A stretch of 47,637 nt of DNA from a bacterium (lineage in GTDB: Bacteria; Patescibacteriota; Patescibacteriia; JACPHY01). The DNA lies in the NCBI GenBank assembly GCA_030647005.1, contig JAUSKG010000027.1, positions 1-47,637 on the forward strand, read 5' to 3'. Positions 1 to 8,706 of the stretch are shown here, piece after piece. Made by a program: the position numbers and the translations under genes. The notes below the pieces were generated by a model that ran no database searches, was not told where the DNA came from, and worked only from the letters and a program-made list of their open reading frames with translations. How positions within the stretch are numbered: position 1 is the stretch's first letter; every line of letters begins with the position of its first letter.

Positions 1-846
1 TTCTTCCAGAGACAGTACAACGATCCCAGCTTCACCATTGACCGGAACACCCTCCATCTCTCCAGAGAACGCATCGCAGACATCACCGCCTCCATCGAGC
101 GCGGAGAGACCGATTTCCCGACCGTCGTTGCTCCACCCCGCAGAGAAAACCTCACCCCCGAAGAAATCTCCGACTCCGATCTCTCCCCCTCTTCTCGAGG
201 GGGAGCTGGAGGGGGTGGTATTCCCCGCACCCTCCCCCGCGTCCTCTTCGACCGGCTTATCCGAAACCAGAACATCAAAATCTTTCCATGCACGAACCCC
301 ACCCCCGACGAGTTCCTCGACCAAATCCGCGACCTCACCCTCCAGGACCTCACCCGCACCGATCTCACCGATGCAGATGGCAATCCCGTTGCGTTCGACA
401 AGGGCCACTGGCTTGCATACCTTACCGCGCTATACCCCAAGCTCCCGCGCCAAGGCATCATCACGGAAGACACCCACGAGACCCCTCCCCCCACTCTCCA
501 CTTCATGAAGTGGGAGAAGAATCCACCAGCCGACAGAATCATCCCAAACACCACCGAGACCATCGCAAACAAATCCCAGATAGACGCCGTCACCCACCGA
601 TACCCCCTCGCACCTCTCTCCGCATACCTCACCCTCTTTGCCCAGCACCATGAGAAGACGGGGGAACCGCTGGATGACTGGATAAAACCGGGAGGCACCT
701 GGTCATGGCTCTTTGGTGTCATAGACCCGAGTACCGCGTCCGGCAGGCCTTGCGTGTATGCGAACTGGATCGCCGATGGGCTGAACTTGGATCGCTATCG
801 CCCTGGGAATGCGACTGAGACTTCGCGGCTGCGGTTTGCGTGTTGA
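1..846 (+). CDS. Unknown protein, C-terminal part (5' end outside window)
   Basis: An open frame runs from the first base to a TGA at 844-846, about 281 residues, with no start visible, so the gene begins before the window. I recognise no family. The visible part is rich in Thr, Pro and Asp, has no membrane segment, and contains a phrase LTLQDLTRTDLTDADGNP followed by KGHWLAYLTALYP. Its C-terminal third reads like a compact globular domain (for example GGTWSWLFGVIDPSTASGRP). Bases 178-222 are a CTCCCCCT/AGGGGGAG palindromic repeat read through in frame as a Gly-rich stretch (SSRGGAGGGG), the same repeat type found inside grpE and dnaX. The unknown gene starting at 47430 has a similar Thr/Pro-rich style, but the two frames do not join if the window ends are abutted. 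Confidence 0.6.
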   Translation, partial: FFQRQYNDPSFTIDRNTLHLSRERIADITASIERGETDFPTVVAPPRRENLTPEEISDSDLSPSSRGGAGGGGIPRTLPRVLFDRLIRNQNIKIFPCTNPTPDEFLDQIRDLTLQDLTRTDLTDADGNPVAFDKGHWLAYLTALYPKLPRQGIITEDTHETPPPTLHFMKWEKNPPADRIIPNTTETIANKSQIDAVTHRYPLAPLSAYLTLFAQHHEKTGEPLDDWIKPGGTWSWLFGVIDPSTASGRPCVYANWIADGLNLDRYRPGNATETSRLRFAC

Positions 847-1200
847 GCCCTCGTGTAGATTTTGGTTTTGGATTTTGGTTTTGGTTTTCCGCCAACACCC
901 GTGTCATTGCGAGGGAGTCCCGAGGCAAGCTCGGGATTCCCTCGCAATAACAAAAGGAGGTCTGGTGAGATTTCTCTCTCCGCTGCGCTCCGTTCGAAAT
1001 GACATGTTGGGAGGAAACGCATGCACCGTTCCCTCTGTCATTTCGAGCGATTCCGCGAGCGAGAAATCTCACATGGCGCACTTCTGGTGTCAGTGGCACC
1101 CCGAATCCCCGCGTCGTCCTCCGCAGAGCGAAGGACCTCGCACCAACAGGGGAGCGTGCACCACTCGCGGACTCGTTTCTCGCAATGAAAGAGGCATGTG
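847..1200. repeat. Gene-free gap filled with dispersed repeats
   Basis: The 354 bases between the first gene and murG hold fragments of dispersed repeats and no convincing gene. Bases 902-950 are a palindrome beginning CATTGCGAGG and ending in its complement. Bases 964-1003 end in TTCGAAATGACA and contain GAGATTTCTC. Bases 1036-1076 are the same family in the opposite orientation (TGTCATTTCGAGC...GAGAAATCTCACA). Degenerate pieces continue to about 1195 (ACTCGTTTCTCGCAATGA). The same units recur at 11686, 25188, 26881 and 29964. Confidence 0.7.
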
Positions 1201-2313
1201 ATGAACTCCAACCCGTATGAGAAAACTATGACGGTGCTCTTCACTGGCGGTGGAACGCTCGGATCGGTGACACCACTCTTGGCGGTGGCGGAGGAATTGC
1301 GGCGCGTAAAACCGCGAACGTCGTTCGTATGGATCGGCACGATGCGCGGCCCGGAGCGCGCGCTCGTGGAGCGCGAAACAATCGCGTTCATCGCGCTGCC
1401 GGCGGGGAAGTTGCGGCGGTACTGGTCGTGGCAGAATCTCGTAGATCCCTTCGTTATCGCGTGGGCGTTTTTTCGTGCGCTGTTCGTCTTGCGCCGCGTG
1501 CGCCCGAACGTCGTCGTGGGTGCGGGATCGTACGTCCAGGTTCCGGTGATGCTCGCCGCGCGCGCGCTCCGCATCCCCATCGTCATCCACCAGCTCGATG
1601 TCCGCCCCACGCTCGCGAATACGCTCGTGGCGCGTTTCGCCGCATCGGTGACCACGACGTTTCCGCAGGAGGAGGGGAGTCGCGCAGCCGCCATCGGTAC
1701 TCCCGTGCGCCGCGCGATCCTCGCCGCGCGTAACGCTGATCAACGCGAGGCGAAGCGCCATTTTGGATTCAATGGCGACCGTCCGGTTCTCCTCGTGCTC
1801 GGTGGCGGCACCGGCGCTCTCGCGGTAAATGAGCGCGTCTGGGGCGCGCTCGCGGAGCTCACGAAGCAGGTGGACATCATCCACGTCGCTGGCAGAGGGA
1901 AGATGAACGATACGTTCGCGGAGGTCGGAGGACCGCGCTACCGGCAGTGCGAGCTCCTGACGGACGACCTCATTCCCGCGTACGCTGCCGCCGATCTCGT
2001 CGTGTCGCGCGCGGGAATCGGTACCATCGCGGAGCTCGGTGTGCTCGGTAAATCAACAGTGCTCATCCCCATGCCAGACACGCACCAGGAGGACAACTGC
2101 ATTCCGCTCGAGCGCACGGGTGCCGTGGAGGTATGGCACGAGCGAGGCCTCAAGAGCGCGGATGTTTTTGCTAGTCGCGTGCTTGCGCTCCTCCACGATG
2201 CGACTCACCGCCGCGCGCTAGGCACCGCACTCGCCGCGATGTTCCCCAAAAACGCCGCTGCAGCACTCGCCGCCATCGTCGAGCGCGTGACGATCAAGCG
2301 GAAGCAGAGATGA
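1201..2313 (+). CDS. murG: UDP-GlcNAc:lipid I N-acetylglucosaminyltransferase (MurG)
   Basis: MurG adds GlcNAc to undecaprenyl-pyrophosphoryl-MurNAc-pentapeptide on the inner membrane face, making lipid II. The glycosyltransferase family 28 layout is clear. An N-terminal Rossmann glycine loop (LFTGGGTLGSVTPLLA) is in the first 25 residues, VVVGAGSYVQVPVMLAAR is near residue 100, and a second Rossmann half starts with LLVLGGGTGALAVN near 200. The UDP-sugar site follows as DLVVSRAGIGTIAELG and PMPDTHQEDN near 265-300. The classic second glycine motif GGHV is GSVT here. About 370 residues is normal length. I prefer ATG 1201; GTG 1198 is in frame just upstream, and ATG 1228 would start directly at the conserved block. 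It stands alone, with murF, murJ and the PBP elsewhere in the window. A REP doublet begins 18 bases after its stop. Confidence 0.93.
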   Translation: MNSNPYEKTMTVLFTGGGTLGSVTPLLAVAEELRRVKPRTSFVWIGTMRGPERALVERETIAFIALPAGKLRRYWSWQNLVDPFVIAWAFFRALFVLRRVRPNVVVGAGSYVQVPVMLAARALRIPIVIHQLDVRPTLANTLVARFAASVTTTFPQEEGSRAAAIGTPVRRAILAARNADQREAKRHFGFNGDRPVLLVLGGGTGALAVNERVWGALAELTKQVDIIHVAGRGKMNDTFAEVGGPRYRQCELLTDDLIPAYAAADLVVSRAGIGTIAELGVLGKSTVLIPMPDTHQEDNCIPLERTGAVEVWHERGLKSADVFASRVLALLHDATHRRALGTALAAMFPKNAAAALAAIVERVTIKRKQR

Positions 2314-2331
2314 CGCGTGCGCCGTGTATGA

Positions 2332-2399
2332 TGTAGCGGAAACCTTTAGGTTTCCATGTATGCGGTAGGGGAGATGGAGGCCTGAAGGCCTCCGCTACA
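2332..2399. repeat. REP doublet (REPIN-like), TGTAGCGG family
   Basis: Two REP-like palindromes face each other. Left 2332-2355 starts TGTAGCGGA and contains AAACCTTTAGGTTTCC. Right 2376-2399 contains GGAGGCCTGAAGGCCTCC and ends CCGCTACA. They are separated by 20 bases, the layout of a REPIN/BIME. The same REP occurs at 21972, 22524 and 23040, the last two flanking a RAYT transposase gene. It lies just after the murG stop. Confidence 0.85.
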
Positions 2400-2421
2400 T
2401 CATTTTTCTGCGGTCTCAACA

Positions 2422-2453
2422 AACACCACTCCGATGGAAATCGGAGTGGTGTT
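2422..2453 (-). terminator. Hairpin after tRNA-Lys
   Basis: A perfect 14-bp stem (AACACCACTCCGAT / ATCGGAGTGGTGTT) with a GGAA loop begins 4 bases beyond the 3' end of tRNA-Lys on the minus strand, so it probably ends that transcript. A hairpin with the same CGAT/ATCGGAGTGG core sits beyond tRNA-Glu at 13831-13868. Confidence 0.7.
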
Positions 2454-2456
2454 CTC

Positions 2457-2528
2457 TGCCCCCGGGAGGGATCGGACCTCCGACACTCGGCTTAAAAGGC
2501 CGCTGCTCTACCACTGAGCTACGGGGGC
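2457..2528 (-). tRNA. tRNA-Lys (UUU)
   Basis: The reverse strand folds as a normal cloverleaf of 72 nt: acceptor GCCCCCG/CGGGGGC with A73, D arm GCTC...GAGC, anticodon loop CTTTTAA (anticodon TTT), and T arm GGAGG-TCCGATC-CCTCC. The 3' CCA is not encoded. The outermost anticodon-stem pair is G-A. Confidence 0.93.
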
Positions 2529-2576
2529 AACGAGTGAGCGACGCGGGCGCACGTCCGCGTGTGTATATGCGTTCCA

Positions 2577-2730
2577 TCTCTCCCCCTCTCCGCATGTACT
2601 CGTGGGGAGAGGGGGAGGTGGAGGGGGAGAGGTGGTCTGGTATGCGTGCCAGTGACATTCCATGGCCACCCCTCCCTCCCTCACCCTCCCTCCCCCCCTT
2701 GCGTACAACGGGGAGGGAGGGGAACAGGAA
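2577..2730. repeat. Two C/G-rich palindromic repeats
   Basis: Bases 2577-2633 pair CTCTCCCCCTCTCC with GGGGAGAGGGGGAG around a short centre. Bases 2665-2730 repeat the theme with CTCCCTCC runs against GGGGAGGGAGGGG around GCGTACAAC. They match the CTCCCCCT/AGGGGGAG family that also lies inside coding frames at about 180, 22232 and 41152. I see no gene between the tRNA and the FN3 gene. Confidence 0.7.
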
Positions 2731-2787
2731 GTGGTGACAGCATTTGAGGTTACATGTTCTCGAGCGATGACCCCCGTATCGCCGCGA

Positions 2788-3534
2788 TTACAAGACCGTC
2801 TCGTGGAGTGTACGGAACGTCACGTCCGGTGTCAAGGTGACGGAGTTCCCAGCGTGATCCATGGCATCGATGCGAACGACGTAGTCCACCTCTGGCAGGA
2901 GTCCGGTGAGCGCGATGTGGTGCGTGGTCTGCGCCGTTGCCGGACGGGTGATCGTTGCTTCAGGCACAGGAGTCGCTCCGGTAGGGGAGGGTGACGTGAG
3001 TGAGATGAGGAGCTCGGTGGGTTCGTTCGTCGCGACGGTGATCTCCATCGTGTTCGCGGTTGGTGCCCCGGCGTGCAGGCCAGTGAAGCGTGGCGCCGCG
3101 CGATCTGTACCGTCGAGTGTGACCGTGCACGTGCCGGACTGCACCGTTTCTCCTGTGGATACGCGGCGTGCGTACACGCGGTAATGGATGGTCGCTCCGC
3201 TCGTGAGGTGCTCAATGCGCGCGGTGTGCTCGGTGCCCGCAGTCGCCTGGGCGACGGATCCAAATGAGGGGTCTCGTCCATACATGACGTGGTTCTCCTC
3301 CGTCGCCGTGGTCGTCTGCCATGTAATGTCCAAGCCGCGATGCGTTTCCACCGGTGCACAGACGCTCCCAAAGATGTGGAGTTCCTCCGCAGCGCTGTCC
3401 ACAGCCCCATGCGCCTCAATGGCGGTTGCGCCAATGAGGAGGAAGGTTGCTGCGAGGATGCTGCCGCTCACTTTCACCGCACGCTGCCGCAGTGATCCGT
3501 GGTGAAATGCGAGAAAATGCTTGAGGTTCTCCAT
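2788..3534 (-). CDS. Membrane-anchored or secreted fibronectin type III protein
   Basis: The 248-residue protein begins with a short positively charged tail, then a hydrophobic segment (GSILAATFLLIGATAI, about residues 22-37) that can act as signal peptide or anchor. Two beta-sandwich units resembling fibronectin type III follow. The first has LDITWQTTTATEENHVMYG and TIHYRVYARRVSTGE; the second has TNEPTELLISLTSP and LTGLLPEVDYVVRIDAMDHAGN. No catalytic residues are apparent, so an extracellular binding or structural role is inferred. The start is the ATG at 3534; a longer frame would run through the promoter region. It is divergent from the giant surface protein gene at 3636, which has the same kinds of domain, so the two may be co-expressed envelope components. 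Confidence 0.75.
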   Translation of the reverse strand: MENLKHFLAFHHGSLRQRAVKVSGSILAATFLLIGATAIEAHGAVDSAAEELHIFGSVCAPVETHRGLDITWQTTTATEENHVMYGRDPSFGSVAQATAGTEHTARIEHLTSGATIHYRVYARRVSTGETVQSGTCTVTLDGTDRAAPRFTGLHAGAPTANTMEITVATNEPTELLISLTSPSPTGATPVPEATITRPATAQTTHHIALTGLLPEVDYVVRIDAMDHAGNSVTLTPDVTFRTLHETVL

Positions 3535-3562
3535 GATGATCCGTGCGCGTTCTACAGTACCT

Positions 3563-3611
3563 ATCGTACCGCGGACACGAATGTGTCGCAACGGCACGTG
3601 CGTGGTATACT
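3563..3611. promoter_or_regulatory. Overlapping divergent promoters
   Basis: On the minus strand TTGCGA (3586-3591), a 17-base spacer and TACGAT (3563-3568) form a sigma70-type promoter for the FN3 gene. On the plus strand TATACT (3606-3611) is a good -10 for the giant protein gene, with only a weak -35 (TGTCGC, 3583-3588) at 17 bases. The two -35 regions overlap, so the genes would share or compete for polymerase. Confidence 0.6.
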
Positions 3612-3635
3612 GCTCCTACACACTACTCTCAACCT

Positions 3636-6600
3636 ATGCAAGGAACGACGTTGCGCGACCGCGCGATCGGATTGGGGACTGCCGCCATGCTCCTCGTGGT
3701 CGTTTTGGTCGTGTCCAAGGTTGATGCGGCACAGGAGCTCGTCCACGTGGAGGAGTTCACCGTGGTACCCGCTGCGGTGCTCGATAAGTGGTCGGCGGGT
3801 TTTGATGCTGCAGGCGGTCGTGTCGTGCTTCGCAATGCGGGAGCTGGAGGGGCGTGGGCTGATTCCAGTGCCCTCGTCGGTGTCGCGGTGTACGATGCGG
3901 TCTACTCACCCAATTACGCAGGAGACCGCACCGCGCTCCTTGCGGCGGCGGATGGCATTTACCGAACGACCAATAGTGGTTCCAGTTGGACACGCACCCT
4001 CACCACGCCACATCCGGTCGTCGCGCTTGCGCGGTCGCCAGCGTTTGGGAGCGACGGTACTGCACTTGCCATCACGAACGGGAGCGGGTTCTGGAAGACG
4101 CAGGATGGCGGGGTGAGCTTCACGCAGGTGGATGCGAATCTCCACGGGTTCGGTATCGCATTCTCACCGGCATACGCGACGGACCGCACGATGTTTGTCG
4201 CGGGGTTCGATCGCGTGCTCCGGAGTAGTGATGGCGGAACATCGTGGGTATCGGTGAGCGGGTCGCTGCCGGATTACATCCTCGTCAGTGGCGACGTTCG
4301 CGGCATCGCGCTCGATCCTGCGTACGCGACGAATCAGACGGTGTTCCTCTCCACGATCGAAAAGGGTCTGTACCGTTCGACGGACGGCGGTTCGAGTTGG
4401 GCAATCGCCAATCCGGCGGGCGTGAGTGTGCCCTATGTCACCGGCCTCGCATCGGGTGGCACCAATCGCGTTGCGGCAATGTTCCTCTCCGGCATCTACG
4501 AGACCACGAACGCCGGAACGAGCTGGACACGAATCTACAGCGGCGATGATGCAAATGACCTCGCCTACGGACCATCGGGAGCGCTCTTCATCGCCCGCGC
4601 ATCGGGGGTGGCCATGGTGGGTGCCGATAGCGGTGCGACCGCGATCGCACCAGGGTGGTCTGGCGGTGATGCACTCGCGGTGAGCATCGCGCCAACGTAC
4701 CCCGCGGACAGGAGCGCGCTCGGCGGGCGAGCGAACGGCATCAACACGCTCGTTTCCGGTCTCGTCTCTCCGGGGATCGCCGTATCTGCAGTCGGTATTG
4801 ATTCCACGACCAGTCGCATCGTTTCCGCGACGATCACGCCCACCGCGACGACTCCGGCGGGATCGTCCATCACCTATGCGTTGAGCGTCGCTGATAACGG
4901 TGCACAGTGGGAGGGCCCCATTGAGCCAGGTGCGCCGTGGACATTTACGGGGATTGGTTCCACACTCCAATGGCGGGTGACGCTCGCCTCGACGGATGGT
5001 CAGGCGGCACCGTCGCTCACTGCGCTCTCCATCGCGTACACAACCGAGAACGGTCTCGGCGCACCGCAGATCGCGACACCGACACCCAAGGCAACGTTCA
5101 TCCGTTGGGCGTTTACGGGCGCACCTGGAAATCCCACGGGGTACCGCGTGCACGATGCACAAGGGAAGGTGCTCGCGGAGACCACGTCTGGCAGCGCGAC
5201 ATTCATTGAGGAGACAGGTCTCACATCCAACACCGAGTACTGCGGACGGCGCATCGTCGCGGTGAGCGGAACGCAGCAGTCACCGCAATCCGCGGTGTAC
5301 GCATGCGTCGTCACGCTCGCGGGGATGCCGGGGGCCACCCAGGCCGCTGCGATCACCTCGTCAAGTGTGGAGATCACGTTCAGTCCCGGATTTGGGAATA
5401 CCAACACGAGCACGCTCTTCGCGGTGAAGGACAAGCAGTCCGGTGCGTTCATCGGTGCCGACGGCGCTATCGGTGCTCCGGAGGCGGTGTGGAAAACTTT
5501 CGATGCGTGGAATAACGGAAACGTTCTCGTCATCGGCTTGACGCCGGACACCGTGTACGCGTTCTGCGCCGTCGCGCGGAACAGCGTCGGCGTTCCGTCG
5601 GATTGCTCGAATACCGCCATCGTCCATACGACCGTCGGCGATACGCGTGGCGATGTCTCCGTCACCTCGGGGACGTCGCTTATCCCGCCCACTGTTCAGG
5701 CGGGTGGGGCCATTCCGTTCACGGTGGTGGTGAAGCAGGTGGGTTCCGGCATCGCACGCGATGTCGCGGTGACGATCCCGATGCCCACGGGGATTCGCCA
5801 TCTGCCGGGAACGCTCACGATGAACGGTACGCCGCTCACGGATGGCGTTGATGGTGATGCGGGTTCCGTGAGTAGTACAACACGAGCAGTGACGTTCAAC
5901 GTCGCGACGCTCGGCGTTGGTGCGCGTGCGACGTTTGGCATCACCTTCACCACGATGCAGGACGCGGCGGACACGGTGACGTTCGCGCCGATCCTCACCT
6001 ACGTGCCGTCCGTCGGCGCAATGTCGCGCATGGCCGCGCTCAACACGACGAGCGTGCGCGTCATCGTGGCAGCAGCTCCGGAAGTGCCACCAGAGGTACC
6101 GAGACCACCGGAACCATCAGAACCATCAGAGCCAGTAACGCCACCAGACGAAGGTGCGCCAGAGGTGCCACAACCGCCAGTACCGGAGGAGGGCGCACCG
6201 CTCACACCGACCCCCGAGCAACCTGGCGCACCTCCAACACCGATCCCTGAGGTGCCGACAGGTGATGTGGAGCGCGCGTCTGCGGAAACACGGTTCGAGC
6301 TCTTCGCTCCCACGGATGGCGCAGTGCTCCCTGCGGGTGATCTCGAGGTGCGCGGCGTAGCAGTCGCAGGCGCGAGCGTGACCATTTCGCTGGATGGTCG
6401 CTCGCACTGGCGTGTGACGGCAGGTGCGGACGGCGTGTTCTCACTGACCATTCGCAGCGTTGAACCGGGCACCCATCGCATTGCGACGACGGCGGACGGT
6501 GCAGCCGATGCAGCGCAGGTCCGCATTGCGGCACCGCCGGAGCGCGAGCTCGTGCTCACGAGTCCCGTTACGGGATCAGCGACGAACGCGCAGACCATCA

Positions 6601-8369
6601 TCGTGAGCGGTCGTGGCCCCGCGAACCTCGTCGTCACGGTTGCACTTGATGATGTCGTCGTGACAACGGTGACGAGTGGTGAGCAGGGCGGATTCACCGC
6701 GCTCCTTCCGATCGCGGTGACGGAGGGTGCGCACGAGGTGAAGGTACAGGCCGTGACGACAAGCGGACTCACGCTCGTGTCCACCGCCGGATTCCTCGTT
6801 GATCGCACACCACCATCGGCGCCACCGGTGGGCGAAGTGCGGACGGTGCGGCAGGGAGCATCCTCGGCACGCGCCGATGCGTTCGATGTGCAAGTAGAAG
6901 TGGGAGGGAGCATCTCCGTTTCCGAATTCGTTGCACTTGATGCACTCCTCATTACCGTTTCCTCAGACCCTGTGACATTCACGTACCGTCCGACAGAGCC
7001 GACGTGGTCGTACCGCACGACCGTAGCACTTGAAGCGGGAAGCCACACCGTGCGTGTTGCCGCGCGTGATCGCGCGGGGAACATTTCGCCGCTCCCGCAA
7101 TCCCTCACGTTCACCGTCGCGCCGGCGCTGTGCGCGGACGGACTCGATAACGACAGCGACGGGCTCGCAGATTTCCCCGCGGATCCTGATTGCACTGGCC
7201 CCTTTGATCAGAACGAGGCCACGGAGGGTGTTGCGACGCGAGCGGCAACCGCGGTTGCCGAGGCGACCACGGCAACCGCGAAGGCCGTTGCGACTGTGAC
7301 GCAGCAGACCGCGAAGACCACCGCGAAGGCGGCAGAGCAGGCGGCAACCACGGTGCAGAAACAGGTTCTGGACAATCCGGCCGTGGAGGTGACCACCGAG
7401 CGCATCGTTGCTCCGGCGGTCGTTGTTGCGGTCGCTGCGAACACCGCAACCGCGGTGCATGGGTTCCAGCTCCTCGCCTACGGTCAGTACCTCATCGGCT
7501 TCCTGCTCTCCCCGAGCCGGCTCTTCGCGCGGCGGAAGCGTCAGGCGTGGGGGACCGTCTACGGATCACTCTCCAAGCGTCCGATTGATCTTGCGACGGT
7601 CCGTTTGGTGGATGCAAAGACCAGTCGCGTCATTCGTACAGAGGTGACCGACCACCTCGGCCGCTACCACTTCGCGGTGCAGCGGGCCGGCACCTACCGG
7701 ATCGAAGTGAAGCACAGTGAGTTCACGTTCCCCTCTGAGCAGCTCGCGGGGAGGAAGGAGGACGGGGAGTACAGTGACCTCACCTTTGGAGATGCCTTTG
7801 CGGCAGCAGAGGGCTCCTTCATCACGAAGAGCGTGCCGATGGACGTGAGCGCGAAGCGTGCCGTCACCTCGGACGCATCGGTCGTGCGGAAGCACTACGG
7901 ACGCATCGTGAGCGGTGCCATCTCCGACGCGGGACTCGTCCTGTCCATCGTGGCGTTCGCGGTATCGCCGCGCCCGCACGTGGGCGCGATCCTCGCCGCA
8001 AACCTCATCTTCTACGTGCTCTTCCGCCGTCTCGCGCTGCGCGAGCGCGTGAAGAAGTCGTGGGGTGCGGTGAAGGATGCAATGACGAGTGCGCCACTCC
8101 ACCTCGCGATCGTTCGCCTCTTTGACCAGGAGTTCGGCAAGCTCCTCGAGACGGCTGCGACCGATCGCTACGGCCGCTACCGATTCCTCGCGGGGAAGAG
8201 CGTGTACTACGTCACCGCACAGAAGACGGGCTACGAATCCGAGAAATCGCACGAGCTCGACCTCCGCAAGCGTGAAGGCGTCGTCGGGGTTGATCTCAAA
8301 CTCAAGCCAATCGGCAAGCGTGCCAATCGAGCGGCGAAAGGCGCGAAGGAGGACGCGGACCTCCCCTGA
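3636..8369 (+). CDS. Giant multi-domain surface protein (sialidase-like repeats, FN3, Ig-like, carboxypeptidase-regulatory-like domains)
   Basis: This 1577-residue protein starts at ATG 3636, just before a signal/anchor segment (IGLGTAAMLLVVVLVVSKV). Residues ~50-400 hold repeated Asp-box units (YRTTNSGSSW, WKTQDGGVSF, LRSSDGGTSW, YRSTDGGSSW, YETTNAGTSW), predicting a beta-propeller like BNR/Ycf48 proteins. Next come FN3-like domains, a DUF11-like domain near 690-790, a Pro/Glu-rich linker near 810-870 and bacterial Ig-like domains. A possible Ca-binding stretch (DNDSDGLADFPADPDC, ~1170) and an Ala/Thr-rich stalk follow. The C-terminus has hydrophobic segments and two copies of a carboxypeptidase-regulatory-like fold (DHLGRYHFAVQRAGTYRI; DRYGRYRFLAGKSVYYV). 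Inference: an envelope-anchored adhesin-like molecule with C-terminal domains tethered at or inside the membrane. It heads a run leading into peptidoglycan genes. Confidence 0.85.
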   Translation: MQGTTLRDRAIGLGTAAMLLVVVLVVSKVDAAQELVHVEEFTVVPAAVLDKWSAGFDAAGGRVVLRNAGAGGAWADSSALVGVAVYDAVYSPNYAGDRTALLAAADGIYRTTNSGSSWTRTLTTPHPVVALARSPAFGSDGTALAITNGSGFWKTQDGGVSFTQVDANLHGFGIAFSPAYATDRTMFVAGFDRVLRSSDGGTSWVSVSGSLPDYILVSGDVRGIALDPAYATNQTVFLSTIEKGLYRSTDGGSSWAIANPAGVSVPYVTGLASGGTNRVAAMFLSGIYETTNAGTSWTRIYSGDDANDLAYGPSGALFIARASGVAMVGADSGATAIAPGWSGGDALAVSIAPTYPADRSALGGRANGINTLVSGLVSPGIAVSAVGIDSTTSRIVSATITPTATTPAGSSITYALSVADNGAQWEGPIEPGAPWTFTGIGSTLQWRVTLASTDGQAAPSLTALSIAYTTENGLGAPQIATPTPKATFIRWAFTGAPGNPTGYRVHDAQGKVLAETTSGSATFIEETGLTSNTEYCGRRIVAVSGTQQSPQSAVYACVVTLAGMPGATQAAAITSSSVEITFSPGFGNTNTSTLFAVKDKQSGAFIGADGAIGAPEAVWKTFDAWNNGNVLVIGLTPDTVYAFCAVARNSVGVPSDCSNTAIVHTTVGDTRGDVSVTSGTSLIPPTVQAGGAIPFTVVVKQVGSGIARDVAVTIPMPTGIRHLPGTLTMNGTPLTDGVDGDAGSVSSTTRAVTFNVATLGVGARATFGITFTTMQDAADTVTFAPILTYVPSVGAMSRMAALNTTSVRVIVAAAPEVPPEVPRPPEPSEPSEPVTPPDEGAPEVPQPPVPEEGAPLTPTPEQPGAPPTPIPEVPTGDVERASAETRFELFAPTDGAVLPAGDLEVRGVAVAGASVTISLDGRSHWRVTAGADGVFSLTIRSVEPGTHRIATTADGAADAAQVRIAAPPERELVLTSPVTGSATNAQTIIVSGRGPANLVVTVALDDVVVTTVTSGEQGGFTALLPIAVTEGAHEVKVQAVTTSGLTLVSTAGFLVDRTPPSAPPVGEVRTVRQGASSARADAFDVQVEVGGSISVSEFVALDALLITVSSDPVTFTYRPTEPTWSYRTTVALEAGSHTVRVAARDRAGNISPLPQSLTFTVAPALCADGLDNDSDGLADFPADPDCTGPFDQNEATEGVATRAATAVAEATTATAKAVATVTQQTAKTTAKAAEQAATTVQKQVLDNPAVEVTTERIVAPAVVVAVAANTATAVHGFQLLAYGQYLIGFLLSPSRLFARRKRQAWGTVYGSLSKRPIDLATVRLVDAKTSRVIRTEVTDHLGRYHFAVQRAGTYRIEVKHSEFTFPSEQLAGRKEDGEYSDLTFGDAFAAAEGSFITKSVPMDVSAKRAVTSDASVVRKHYGRIVSGAISDAGLVLSIVAFAVSPRPHVGAILAANLIFYVLFRRLALRERVKKSWGAVKDAMTSAPLHLAIVRLFDQEFGKLLETAATDRYGRYRFLAGKSVYYVTAQKTGYESEKSHELDLRKREGVVGVDLKLKPIGKRANRAAKGAKEDADLP

Positions 8370-8376
8370 TGTCCGT

Positions 8377-8706
8377 ATGCGTAGAGAGCACTGGGCAGAC
8401 CTCCTCGACCGTATTGCGGAACGGTTCTCCGTCACCGATCGCGGGACGACGACGCTCGAAGATGTTCCGAGCAGCGAGGTGCTCTACGTCGAGTTCACTG
8501 GGCCGATGGGTCACATGCGCGTGGAGTTCATCACGAAACCGCGCACGCTCGGCGAGCGCGCGCTGGGATCGCGGCGCATCGGCGGCGAGACCACGGTGCA
8601 GAAACGCTACGACGAGAACGACCTCGTCTCGTTCCTCCGCGCGTTCCGGTGGGATGATGCAGAGGCCGCCTGGGAGGAGATCAACGCCGATGCCATTCCC
8701 ACATGA
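8377..8706 (+). CDS. Conserved-looking small protein of unknown function
   Basis: A 109-residue soluble protein starts at ATG 8377, 7 bases after the giant gene's stop, and overlaps the next gene by ATGA at 8703-8706, so it is translationally coupled within the operon. It begins MRREHWADLLDRIAERFSV, followed by a beta-rich centre (SSEVLYVEFTGPMGHMRVEF) and a charged, aromatic tail (LVSFLRAFRWDDAEAAWEEI). There is no signal peptide, membrane segment or known motif. I do not recognise the family. Confidence 0.7.
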   Translation: MRREHWADLLDRIAERFSVTDRGTTTLEDVPSSEVLYVEFTGPMGHMRVEFITKPRTLGERALGSRRIGGETTVQKRYDENDLVSFLRAFRWDDAEAAWEEINADAIPT

